Notes: generated from the sequence alone by a model not told the origin. Positions 1 to 5,841 are shown, counted from the first letter of the stretch. The stretch is DNA of 7,410 bases from Actinomycetota bacterium (GCA_013151655.1 JAADHX010000379.1:1-7410); one strand, 5' to 3'. Numbers and translations are program-made.

Positions 1-221
1 GCCTGTTCGTTTTGACTTCGCCGTGAATGAACATGCACCGAAATACCAGCAGCAAGAACCAACGCTCCAGCGATGCCCGTTGTAGCCCACTTAGCGATTG
101 GAGATGCGTTCGACGCTAAGACCGACCTTACAACTGGGAACAGAACTGAGCCCAACGTGCTCCCTAGCAATATGTACACCAAGCGGCTTCTTCCTTGGTA
201 TCGGTTTGTCGCAATGGTCAT
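1..221 (-). CDS. Partial unknown small membrane protein (N-terminal 73 residues)
   Basis: An open frame starts at an ATG (219-221) and runs without a stop to the left window edge, giving 73 residues and no C-terminus. The start is supported by a CGGAG box about 8 nt upstream. The product begins MTIATNRYQGRSRL and has two hydrophobic stretches. Residues 14-31 (VYILLGSTLGSVLFPVV) and 45-62 (WATTGIAGALVLAAGISV) look like transmembrane helices joined by a short polar loop, followed by a basic tail (HSRRSQNEQ). It lies 53 bp downstream of the integrase on the same strand, so it is probably cargo of the same integrated element. Its codons (ATA, TTG, CTA, GTA) are more AT-rich than those of the core genes further right, which fits foreign DNA. 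I do not recognise the family; a small phage or island membrane protein is possible. That it is coding is moderately sure; its function is unknown. Confidence 0.55.
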   Translation of the reverse strand, partial: MTIATNRYQGRSRLVYILLGSTLGSVLFPVVRSVLASNASPIAKWATTGIAGALVLAAGISVHVHSRRSQNEQ

Positions 222-274
222 CACCGGCACTCCGCTCCAAATATATCCAGCCCGCACGAGACGGACAACTGGGC

Positions 275-1375
275 TCACCGTCCCAAATTATCGAGCAGAT
301 CTGCTGCTTCGCGGTCCCTCGCAGGGACCCAGGCTGCGTATCTATCTAGGGTCATCGCCGGACGAGCGTGACGAAGTCGCCCAGCGACCGTGCGAACGTC
401 GACCCCTGCAGACAGCAACTGCGTGGCCGCGTAGTGCCGAAGATGACGAAGCTGCACGTGTCCAAGACCAAGATCGTCGCGCACGCGGCCAAACCGTGCG
501 GTCATGGTGTCGGGGTACACCGGGCGCGTGCCACGAATATCCTGAGACCAAATGTAGGCGGCGGGGCACAACTCCACGCCAGCGGCCGCCGCAGCATCAG
601 TTCGACGCACAAGGGTGGCCTTGAGCACGGCAACGACCTGGTCGCTAACGGCGGCCTGGCCTACAACCCCCGTCTTGGTCTGGCGCACTGTCGCCCCGCC
701 ACCGGCGCCCTTCGCGACAGATCGCGAAATCGTTACCACTCGACGCTCCAAATCGACATCACACCAGCGCAACGCACACACCTCACCTCGACGCGCTCCA
801 GTGTTCGTCGCCACAATCAAGAACGCATGAAAATCGAGGTCATCCGACGCAGTCTTGAGGATTGAAGCAACCTCGTCGGGTGTCGGAGCTCTTGGCTCGA
901 CGCGATCAATCGCCGGCGCACGAGCTGTGGTCGCGGGCGAGACCGTAATGTACTCACGACGTACGGCAGCCTTGAGCGCCACCGAGGCCACAGTGTGGAC
1001 CTTTTGAACCCTCGCCGCAGAGAGGCCGCCATCGACGAGGCGACGGTAAAGCGCCTCAAGGTGATGGGCGCGTATGTCAGCGAGATCAAGTTCTCCAGGT
1101 TCGGGCTTGAGGTAGAGCTCAACCGATGAGCGCCACGCTGATGCCGTCGTAGGTGACAGCGTCCGTCGCTTTGCGTCCCACCATTCGTCCAACCAACCGG
1201 CCAGCGACACCGACTCAGGTCCGGCGAAATCGACCTCCACAGCCTCAACCTCAGCCAACAGGCCCCGGCACCGCCCTATCGGCGTCACGTTACGCGCCAC
1301 GCACAGTCCAAGATCGGTACTTCTTCTTACCCGATGCCGCGTCGTAGTCGAGGTAAGCGCGAAGCTCGCCGACAT
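275..1375 (-). CDS. Tyrosine recombinase / phage-type integrase, 5' end damaged
   Basis: Site-specific recombinase of the tyrosine integrase family, which integrates or excises a mobile element by DNA strand exchange. Numbering from the 366-aa open frame: a core-binding (SAM-like) domain at about 57-150 (LAGWLDEWWDAKRRTLSPTT), then the catalytic domain at about 165-360. Visible catalytic positions are Arg195 (TGARRGE), Lys234 (QTKTG), box II Arg313 (LRHLRHYAAT), His336 (GRLRHA) and the nucleophile Tyr346 (TLDRYAAW). Box II is unusual: the normal H-x-x-R has Arg310 where His is expected. Residues 1 to about 38 do not look like an integrase N-terminus. A better arm-binding region lies upstream in another frame, blocked by a TAA at 1290-1292, so the true start is unclear. 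A TTG or GTG near 1230-1260 could still give a shortened protein. The gene lies just beyond the 3' end of tRNA-Gly, the usual position for an island integrase. The family is certain; activity is doubtful. Confidence 0.88.
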   Translation of the reverse strand: MSASFALTSTTTRHRVRRSTDLGLCVARNVTPIGRCRGLLAEVEAVEVDFAGPESVSLAGWLDEWWDAKRRTLSPTTASAWRSSVELYLKPEPGELDLADIRAHHLEALYRRLVDGGLSAARVQKVHTVASVALKAAVRREYITVSPATTARAPAIDRVEPRAPTPDEVASILKTASDDLDFHAFLIVATNTGARRGEVCALRWCDVDLERRVVTISRSVAKGAGGGATVRQTKTGVVGQAAVSDQVVAVLKATLVRRTDAAAAAGVELCPAAYIWSQDIRGTRPVYPDTMTARFGRVRDDLGLGHVQLRHLRHYAATQLLSAGVDVRTVAGRLRHARPAMTLDRYAAWVPARDREAADLLDNLGR

Positions 1376-1421
1376 CGCTGATCGCGGTTGTGTAACGACC
1401 GTTTCGCGGCGCCGATTTTAC
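1290..1421 (-). pseudogene. Out-of-frame remnant of the integrase N-terminal domain
   Basis: Read on the minus strand in a frame different from the integrase body, this stretch gives a convincing integrase N-terminus: NGRYTTAISDVGELRAYLDY, then DAASGKKKYRSWTVRGA, ending at TAA (1290-1292). Beyond the TAA the same frame continues RDADRAV. It then joins the integrase body (GLLAEVEA) only if one base is removed from the GTGCCGGGG run at about 1263-1271. So one nonsense change and one single-base shift separate this segment from the body. There is no ATG, GTG or TTG in this frame between the upstream stop (TGA at about 1461-1463) and the TAA, so the original start may also be lost. Interpreting it as a decayed arm-binding domain is inference from resemblance to the family pattern; a sequencing error could explain the shift but not easily the stop as well. 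Confidence 0.6.
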
Positions 1422-1479
1422 GCGCGATCTGCAAAGGATGGGATGGCGGGATATTTTGGGTCAATCGACTACAGGCAGG

Positions 1480-1503
1480 AAACATGCTCTGACCTGCATG
1501 TTT
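1480..1503 (-). terminator. Perfect 8-bp hairpin just 3' of tRNA-Gly (possible terminator)
   Basis: AAACATGC and GCATGTTT form an 8-bp perfect inverted repeat around an 8-nt loop. It begins one base past the tRNA CCA end, in the direction of tRNA transcription, and the stem ends in TTT followed by CC. It may stop or shape tRNA-Gly transcription. The U-tract is short and the stem is AT-rich at its base, so terminator strength is uncertain. Because it lies on the element side of the tRNA, it could instead be a recombinase or excisionase site. Confidence 0.45.
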
Positions 1504-1504
1504 G

Positions 1505-1581
1505 TGGAGCGGATGACCGGATTCGAACCGGCGACCTCAACCTTGGCAAGGTTGCGCTCTAGCCAACTGAGCTACATCCGC
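1505..1581 (-). tRNA. tRNA-Gly (anticodon GCC)
   Basis: On the minus strand the sequence folds as a complete cloverleaf. The acceptor stem is GCGGATG/CATCCGC, the D arm GCTC/GAGC, the anticodon stem CAACC/GGTTG with loop TTGCCAA (anticodon GCC, reading GGC and GGU), the variable loop AGGTC, and the T arm GCCGG-TTCGAAT-CCGGT. The discriminator is U, as expected for bacterial tRNA-Gly, and the CCA end is encoded (TCCA at 1505-1508). The gene is intact, so an inserted element has restored its 3' end, which is usual for integrase target tRNAs. A good -10 box lies just upstream. Very sure of identity. Confidence 0.97.
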
Positions 1582-1591
1582 AGGACGAGTG

Positions 1592-1597
1592 ATTGTA
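1592..1597 (-). promoter_or_regulatory. -10 box of the tRNA-Gly promoter
   Basis: TACAAT on the minus strand (five of six matches to TATAAT) ends 10 nt before the first base of the tRNA, the right distance for a start site a few bases upstream of the mature 5' end. No convincing -35 hexamer is seen; the region holds a short CGGG/CCCG inverted repeat instead. Confidence 0.55.
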
Positions 1598-1724
1598 GCG
1601 GGTTGATCCCGTCCCCGCGACACCGATTCCACGCTTTCGGGGGCCTTTACCCACCGTCACGGTGCGCGGAAGCTACCCAAAGCGGCGAATACCCCTTGCG
1701 ACGAGACACCCAGATCGAACCGGG

Positions 1725-1949
1725 TTACTCCGTTTTGGGGCGGAGGTCGACGGTGAAGGTCAAGATGCCGTCGTCCATCGCCCATTTTGCGTCGGACATG
1801 ATGGCGTAGTCCATGAAGTCGTCGCGTTGCGCCTGCAAGAACGCCTGACGTTCATCGCCACCGACCGGTGGGAGGTTTCGGCTTCGAGCTGCTTCGGCGC
1901 GGGCCGCGAAGCGAGCGATCATCGCGTCGGCGTCAAGTTGTTGGGCCAT
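1725..1949 (-). CDS. Conserved-looking small cytoplasmic protein of unknown function (74-77 aa)
   Basis: Small soluble protein with no signal peptide or membrane segment. The first half is an alanine-rich, probably helical stretch (ADAMIARFAARAEAARSRN). It is followed by LPPVGGDERQAFLQAQRDDFMDYAIMSDAKWAM and a short strand-like end (GILTFTVDLRP). The ATG at 1947-1949 (MAQQLDAD) is preferred because GGCGGG lies just upstream; a GTG at 1956-1958 would add MAG. The start lies inside the end of the upstream membrane-protein gene (17-nt overlap), so translation is probably coupled and the two proteins may share a task. The gene ends with TAA; between it and the tRNA are about 140 bases holding the tRNA promoter and a weak CACCG/CGGTG repeat. 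I have an impression of similar short proteins in Acidimicrobiia, but no function is known to me. Confidence 0.75.
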   Translation of the reverse strand: MAQQLDADAMIARFAARAEAARSRNLPPVGGDERQAFLQAQRDDFMDYAIMSDAKWAMDDGILTFTVDLRPKTE

Positions 1950-2292
1950 GCCCGCCACCGTACTCAGCTTGGGACGCCTCTGGCAGATATCCGCGCCTTG
2001 CTTCGGGAATAGTCGCCTTCCAGTACAACCTCGTTAGCGCACCGAGAAGCAGTGCCAACACTCCGAGGAGCACCGCGAGGATGCGTAGCGGTTTGGTGCC
2101 GTCGCCCGTTTCGGCTTGGGCTTCGACACCGTCGTCTCCTGGCGTATCTGTCTGAGCCAGAACGCTCGTTACCGCGTCGGAATCAGAGGATGCGAACGAC
2201 GCAATCGACACCGCGCCCACCGACCGCGACCAACCGGCGAGCGAAATCACCGCGAGGCTTATTGCCAGGAAAAGAAAAGCGAGCCGCGTCAC
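1933..2292 (-). CDS. Small secreted/membrane-anchored protein of unknown function (119 aa)
   Basis: Begins with a clear signal peptide: MTR, then the hydrophobic core LAFLFLAISLAVISLAGW, with a plausible cleavage region near SVGA/VSIA (residues about 24-31). A polar, Asp/Thr/Gly-rich region follows at about 32-67 (SSDSDAV, TDTPGDDGVEAQAETGDGT). A second helix at about 69-89 (LRILAVLLGVLALLLGALTRLYW) would anchor it, leaving a basic-to-neutral cytoplasmic tail of about 30 residues (type I topology). The start is GTG (2290-2292). No Shine-Dalgarno sequence precedes it, but a TACAGT box sits 8 nt upstream, and TGA closes the frame further up. Its 3' end overlaps the 77-aa gene by 17 nt; the glycosylase stop lies 89 bp upstream on the same strand. 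The family is not recognised; the function could be a cell-envelope adaptor, but this is a guess. Confidence 0.75.
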   Translation of the reverse strand: MTRLAFLFLAISLAVISLAGWSRSVGAVSIASFASSDSDAVTSVLAQTDTPGDDGVEAQAETGDGTKPLRILAVLLGVLALLLGALTRLYWKATIPEARRGYLPEASQAEYGGGHGPTT

Positions 2293-2300
2293 GGGCGGCG

Positions 2301-2306
2301 ACTGTA
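2301..2306 (-). promoter_or_regulatory. -10 box for the 119-aa membrane protein, probably leaderless
   Basis: TACAGT fits the actinobacterial TANNNT -10 pattern and ends 8 nt before the GTG start. Transcription from it would begin at or next to the start codon, giving a leaderless mRNA; this agrees with the lack of a Shine-Dalgarno sequence. No good -35 is visible. Confidence 0.4.
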
Positions 2307-2381
2307 TCGGTGATTTCGATTGAGATCACGATCGCTATGCATTCGCACGGGTTTGCGCCGGAACTCGACACCAGCTGAGAG

Positions 2382-3158
2382 TTACCTCTGATGCTCCGGG
2401 CACCAGTAAGTGGTTCGTCCTCCGACGTCGTCTCGACGTAAGGCAGTTCCGTCCCGCGGGCAACGCCCGTCGCGGTTGCGTTCGTCCTGCAGGTCGCCAG
2501 TGTGCGAACCACCCCGTTTCATCAGCATCGCGATCGTCAACTTGATGCAGCGACTCAGTAGCGCCACCTCGAACTCGGTCAACGTGTCGGCCCCGCGCAC
2601 CGGCGACAGTCCGGCCCGCCACAGAACTTCGTCGCAAATCAGGTTGCCAATACCGGCGATGCGCGACTGGTCGAGAAGCACCGCCTTGAGCGCCCGACTG
2701 GTTCGACCCAGCACATCGGTCAACTGCCGCCTGTCGAGTTCTAACGCATCGGGGCCCAGGCGATCCTCGTCGGGCGCCAGCTCGACACCGCCCAAACGGC
2801 GAGGGTCCGAAATAACTAGCCCACCACCGTCCCATGTCATCGCAAATCGTTCGTCGGCCGCGTCGGCGCGCCGGGAGCTGTAGAGAAGTTCGTCGATCGG
2901 CGCGCCGCCGTCAACGATGATCCGACCGGTCATGCCGAAACGCAAGCCAAGTGTGGCGTCGCCAACCTCGAGCAACAGCAACTTCCCGCGGCGCCTCGCG
3001 GCGACCACAGTTTCGCCAACCAGGGTGTCCGACAACGCGTCGGCAGTCGTGCCTCGTTTCAGGTACCAGCTATCGGGCGCGTACACCGTCGAGATCGTCT
3101 CGCCGATGGCGGCCTCAGCTGCGCGCCGATACATCTCGACCTCAATCAGTTCTGGCAT
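2382..3158 (-). CDS. Fpg/Nei-family DNA glycosylase / AP lyase (258 aa)
   Basis: Base-excision repair enzyme that removes oxidised bases (such as 8-oxoguanine, formamidopyrimidine or oxidised pyrimidines) and cuts the DNA backbone at the resulting site. Starting at ATG 3156-3158 gives MPELIEVE: after Met removal, the N-terminal Pro2 is the nucleophile and Glu3 the catalytic acid. Other family marks are RRRGKLLLL (Lys59), FGMTGR (Met76), DPRRLG (about 119-123), and the helix-two-turn-helix at about 160-186 with GIGNLICDEVLWRAGLSP (Asn172). The finger is C233PRD236 ... GGRTTYWC253PEH256: two of the four usual zinc cysteines are Asp and His. Arg248 fits the DNA-binding finger arginine. A 25-residue upstream extension is possible, but it is basic and unlike the family; the catalytic Pro must be residue 2, which fixes the start. 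Divergent from the aldo/keto reductase by 74 bp. Fpg-type versus Nei-type substrate choice cannot be settled here. Confidence 0.93.
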   Translation of the reverse strand: MPELIEVEMYRRAAEAAIGETISTVYAPDSWYLKRGTTADALSDTLVGETVVAARRRGKLLLLEVGDATLGLRFGMTGRIIVDGGAPIDELLYSSRRADAADERFAMTWDGGGLVISDPRRLGGVELAPDEDRLGPDALELDRRQLTDVLGRTSRALKAVLLDQSRIAGIGNLICDEVLWRAGLSPVRGADTLTEFEVALLSRCIKLTIAMLMKRGGSHTGDLQDERNRDGRCPRDGTALRRDDVGGRTTYWCPEHQR

Positions 3159-3165
3159 CGTTACG

Positions 3166-3171
3166 ACACTA
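3166..3171 (-). promoter_or_regulatory. -10 box for the DNA glycosylase gene, probably leaderless
   Basis: TAGTGT fits TANNNT and ends 7 nt before the ATG that gives MPELIEVE. No Shine-Dalgarno sequence lies between them, so a leaderless transcript is likely. This independently supports the ATG at 3158 over the longer frame, because the box would lie inside that extension. No clear -35 is seen. Confidence 0.4.
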
Positions 3172-3232
3172 ACCACGCGACGAGCAGAACCTCGCCAGCG
3201 ATGACCGCAGCGTTTTGCGCGATGCTTAACCA

Positions 3233-4165
3233 ATGGACACTCGCACCATTGGACCTCTGACTGTCAGCACCATCGGACTTGGCTGCAACAACTTCGGTAC
3301 TCGGCTCGATGCCGAACAGACCCAGGCCGTGGTTCACAGGGCACTCGACGTCGGTGTCAACTTCTTCGATACCGCCGACATGTATGGCGACGGCGTTTCA
3401 GAGGAGTACCTCGGTCAGGCACTCAAGGGCCGGCGCGACGAGGTGACAGTGGCGTCGAAGTTCGGGGCCAGCGTCATCGACAAGGGCCTGACCGGCGGAC
3501 ACCCCGACTTCGTGAGGAAGGCGATCGACCGGTCGCTGCGCCGACTAAACACCGACTGGATCGACCTCTATCAACTGCACGTTCCTGATGCCAAGGTTCC
3601 ACTGGCCGACACCTTGGGCGCCCTCCACGAGCTGGTCATAGCGGGCAAGGTTAGGGTCATCGGCTGTTCGAACTTCGATGCCGATCTACTCGGCGCAGCC
3701 GACCAAGCATCCACCGATCGAAACCTGACGCACTTTGCCTCGGTTCAGAACCGGTTCTCGGTCCTACACCACGAACCAGTCGATGAAGTCCTACCCGCGT
3801 GCGCCGAGCTGGGAGTCGGGTTCTTGCCCTTCTTTCCGCTCGAGAGTGGGTTGCTGACCGGCAAGGTGGGCCCCGCTGGCCCGCCTCCAGGAACTCGGCT
3901 TCACACAATGGACGAAGAACGAAGAGCTCGGTTCCTCGACGATGAACGCATCGACCGAGTGCGAATACTGGCCTCGTATGCCTCTGATCACGATCGCAGC
4001 ATTTTGGAACTCGCCATCTCCTGGTTGCTGAACCACGCAGAAGTTCGCTCAGTGATCGCTGGCGCAAGCAACCCCGCACAAATTGCAGCCAACTCGAGTG
4101 CGGGCACCTGGACGATGAACGACACCGTTCGCGGTGAAATCGCCGAGATTGTGGCCAAGAACTAA
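3233..4165 (+). CDS. Aldo/keto reductase (310 aa)
   Basis: Cytosolic NAD(P)H-dependent oxidoreductase of the (beta/alpha)8-barrel aldo/keto reductase superfamily, reducing an aldehyde or ketone to an alcohol; the substrate cannot be told. The catalytic tetrad is visible: Asp46 and Tyr51 in FFDTADMYGDG, Lys76 in VASKFG, His116 in LYQLHVPD. Also present are the opening strand motif (VSTIGLGCNNFG), KVRVIGCSNF (about 138-147), QNRFSVLHH (about 171-179) and a cofactor-binding end SVIAGASNPAQIAANSSA (about 271-288). Length is normal and the frame intact. The ATG at 3233 has no Shine-Dalgarno sequence. A weak GATGCT box lies 6 nt upstream, so it too may be leaderless. It is divergent from the glycosylase gene and followed 47-50 bp later on the same strand by a small putative zinc-ribbon gene. 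Closest in style to the YajO/Tas-like general reductases; a stress or detoxification role is only a guess. Confidence 0.93.
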   Translation: MDTRTIGPLTVSTIGLGCNNFGTRLDAEQTQAVVHRALDVGVNFFDTADMYGDGVSEEYLGQALKGRRDEVTVASKFGASVIDKGLTGGHPDFVRKAIDRSLRRLNTDWIDLYQLHVPDAKVPLADTLGALHELVIAGKVRVIGCSNFDADLLGAADQASTDRNLTHFASVQNRFSVLHHEPVDEVLPACAELGVGFLPFFPLESGLLTGKVGPAGPPPGTRLHTMDEERRARFLDDERIDRVRILASYASDHDRSILELAISWLLNHAEVRSVIAGASNPAQIAANSSAGTWTMNDTVRGEIAEIVAKN

Positions 4166-4215
4166 CAAGAGTTCTTCGCGACTTCTGGTCGAAACCGTGC
4201 GTCATCACCTTGATG

Positions 4216-4578
4216 ATGATCAGCGCGGGCTCAGAATCTGTACGACGACACAAGACAGGAAAGATCATTCTTGAGTGCGCTAAATGCGGCGCTCAGGTCT
4301 CATGGCCAGTTACGGTCAACCCCCGACGAAGGGCGGCCATCGCCGATTCCGCTCCAGATTCTGGAGTTCTAGTTCTTGGGACTGGCCGCGATTTCGGAGA
4401 GGTAGCAATAGTGGCGTTGAACAGCGCCAGACTCGACACTCAGCCAAGCGTCAAGCAGGCCCGAAACTGCGAGAACGGCCACTTTGTTGCCAGGGTCAGA
4501 AGCGACCCGCACCCGCCACCGCACGTAGTGGAGTTTCCCCTCGAACGAGTGAGCGTACGGCGAATCAACAAGGCCTAA
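4216..4578 (+). CDS. Putative small zinc-ribbon protein of unknown function (about 100-120 aa)
   Basis: The open frame contains ILECAKCGAQVSWPVTV and, about 60 residues later, RNCENGHFVARV. The Cys-x2-Cys and Cys-x2-Gly-His pairs are laid out like a zinc ribbon. The C-terminal end (VVEFPLERVSVRRINKA) reads like a regular strand-rich protein. The stop TAA (4576-4578) overlaps the metX stop on the other strand in the four bases CTAA, a tight convergent arrangement that favours a real gene. The start is uncertain: ATG at 4213 or 4216 and TTG at 4210 have no Shine-Dalgarno sequence. An AGGA at 4257-4260 sits 6 nt before an ATT codon (4267-4269) in the same frame, which would begin the protein directly at ILECAKCG. 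It follows the reductase on the same strand and may be co-transcribed. I do not recognise the family. An opposite-strand frame over the same DNA is less protein-like. Confidence 0.5.
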   Translation: MISAGSESVRRHKTGKIILECAKCGAQVSWPVTVNPRRRAAIADSAPDSGVLVLGTGRDFGEVAIVALNSARLDTQPSVKQARNCENGHFVARVRSDPHPPPHVVEFPLERVSVRRINKA

Positions 4579-5777
4579 TCGCCCTGGTAGTCGCAGCTGA
4601 CCTTGTCGAGAAACGCATGAATGTGCGGTTCGATCTGATCGCCGTGAGTTAAGAACCCATCGTGTCCGGTGTCGGCAATGATCCGAACATGCTGGGACCA
4701 TTGGCCCGCTGCTTCGAATCCATCGACAAGCTCAAGTTGCTGATATTCGGGATACAAGAAGTCGCTCGTGACCGAGGCGCTAAGCAGTGGGCATCGGACC
4801 CGCGCCAGTGCTTTGGCTACGCCGCCACGGCCCCGGCCTACATCGTGTAGGTCCATCATGCGATTCAGGACTAGGTAGCTGTTGGCATCGAAGCGCTTGA
4901 CGAACTTCAGGCCCTGGTAGTTGAGGTAGTTCTCGATATCGAAGGCAGATTCGTCTCGCACGAGATCGCCGCGGCTAGTGCGGCCGAACCGCCGGTTAAA
5001 TTCGTCATCGGACCGGTAGTGCACCATGGCCAGAGCACGGGCCGCGACCATGCCGCGATGCGGCCCTTGGCCTGGAGCGTTCTCGTAGTACCAACCGTCG
5101 TTGAAGTTGGTGTCGGATCTGACCGCCAGTCGACCGGCGTAGCTCCACCCGATCTGTTGGGCTGTGGCCGCGGCCGTGGAGGCGATTGCGACCACCGAAC
5201 ACACGCGATCTGGGTAGGTGACCGCCCACTCGATCGACTGCATAGCGCCCATTGACCCACCCACACACGACAACCAGCTGCCGACTCCGAGGTGATCGGC
5301 AAGCTGGGCCTGGGCGCGCACTTGATCGCGAATCGAGACCTGCGGGAACGTCGGCCCATACCAAGTGCCCGTGGCCGGATTGACCGACAGAGGGCCGGTC
5401 GAGCCGCCGCAGCCACCCAGAACGTTTACGCAGACCACAAACACGTTGGCGGTGTCGATAGTGCGACCTGGGCCGACGACTCGTTCCCACCAGCCAGGTT
5501 CGGATCGCCTCGCCGGGTGGCTAGCCGGATGCATGTCGCCGGTGAGGGCGTGGTGCACGAGAACGGCGTTTGACTTATCTTCGTTGAGACGACCATATGT
5601 CTCGAATGCGAGCCGGGCACCCATTAGCACGGTGCCAGATTCGAGCATGAACCCACGCTTAGGGCAGAGCTCGAAGAACTTACGATCTGCCACTGGATCG
5701 TCGTCGAACCAGCCACCAGTGACAGCCAAGCCAGGACCAGGAAGACCAGTCGGATCGTTGTTCGTTAGGTCTGACAC
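4575..5777 (-). CDS. metX: Homoserine O-acetyltransferase (MetX family), 400 aa
   Basis: Alpha/beta-hydrolase-fold acyltransferase that acylates L-homoserine (usually with acetyl-CoA) in the committed step of methionine synthesis; a cytosolic enzyme. With the GTG start at 5775-5777, the nucleophile Ser175 lies in CVGGSMGAM, Asp339 in SDFLYP and His372 in GHDGFL. Typical MetX features are HALTGD (about 76-81), VNVLGGCGGSTGPLSVNP (about 117-134) and YLNYQGLKFVKRFDANSYL (about 284-302). Length is normal. The start is chosen by the strong GAGGGGAGGG ribosome site 5 nt upstream. An upstream TTG (5850-5852) would add 25 residues but overlaps the likely -10 box. No sulfhydrylase gene (metY or metB) is adjacent in this window. 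The family also contains homoserine succinyltransferases and serine acyltransferases; acetyl specificity is inferred from the overall resemblance only. Convergent with the zinc-ribbon gene, divergent from the selenoprotein gene. Confidence 0.93.
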   Translation of the reverse strand: MSDLTNNDPTGLPGPGLAVTGGWFDDDPVADRKFFELCPKRGFMLESGTVLMGARLAFETYGRLNEDKSNAVLVHHALTGDMHPASHPARRSEPGWWERVVGPGRTIDTANVFVVCVNVLGGCGGSTGPLSVNPATGTWYGPTFPQVSIRDQVRAQAQLADHLGVGSWLSCVGGSMGAMQSIEWAVTYPDRVCSVVAIASTAAATAQQIGWSYAGRLAVRSDTNFNDGWYYENAPGQGPHRGMVAARALAMVHYRSDDEFNRRFGRTSRGDLVRDESAFDIENYLNYQGLKFVKRFDANSYLVLNRMMDLHDVGRGRGGVAKALARVRCPLLSASVTSDFLYPEYQQLELVDGFEAAGQWSQHVRIIADTGHDGFLTHGDQIEPHIHAFLDKVSCDYQGD

Positions 5778-5782
5778 GACTG

Positions 5783-5792
5783 CCCTCCCCTC
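5783..5792 (-). promoter_or_regulatory. Strong ribosome-binding site that fixes the metX start
   Basis: GAGGGGAGGG on the minus strand lies 5 nt before the GTG at 5775-5777. It is the strongest Shine-Dalgarno sequence on this strand and is the main reason for placing the start there and not at the TTG 75 nt upstream. Confidence 0.7.
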
Positions 5793-5841
5793 AGGTACGG
5801 TTTCGGTAACGGTAGCGGCGACGCCGTGAGCACGCGGTTGA

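Noticed and set aside
73..1347. Several long plus-strand frames opposite the integrase and the membrane protein
   Set aside because: They are antisense to genes with clear domain or start evidence, are rich in Arg/Pro/His as expected of shadow frames in high-GC DNA, and show no family motifs.
1652..1664. CACCG-TCA-CGGTG hairpin as a terminator of the 77-aa gene
   Set aside because: The stem is only 5 bp with a 3-nt loop, and no T-run follows on the minus strand.
3159..3233. Longer glycosylase beginning MVKHRAKR
   Set aside because: Fpg-family enzymes need Pro as residue 2 for catalysis; the extension would bury it, and it contains the likely -10 box.
4369..4701. Minus-strand frame opposite the zinc-ribbon gene and the metX end
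   Set aside because: It overlaps the metX coding end in another frame, has no family motifs and no ribosome site; the plus-strand frame has paired Cys motifs and a better end.
5778..5841. SAM-type riboswitch in the metX leader
   Set aside because: The leader is too short and lacks the conserved riboswitch core; the repeated CCGTTACC-like triplets are not enough to call one.
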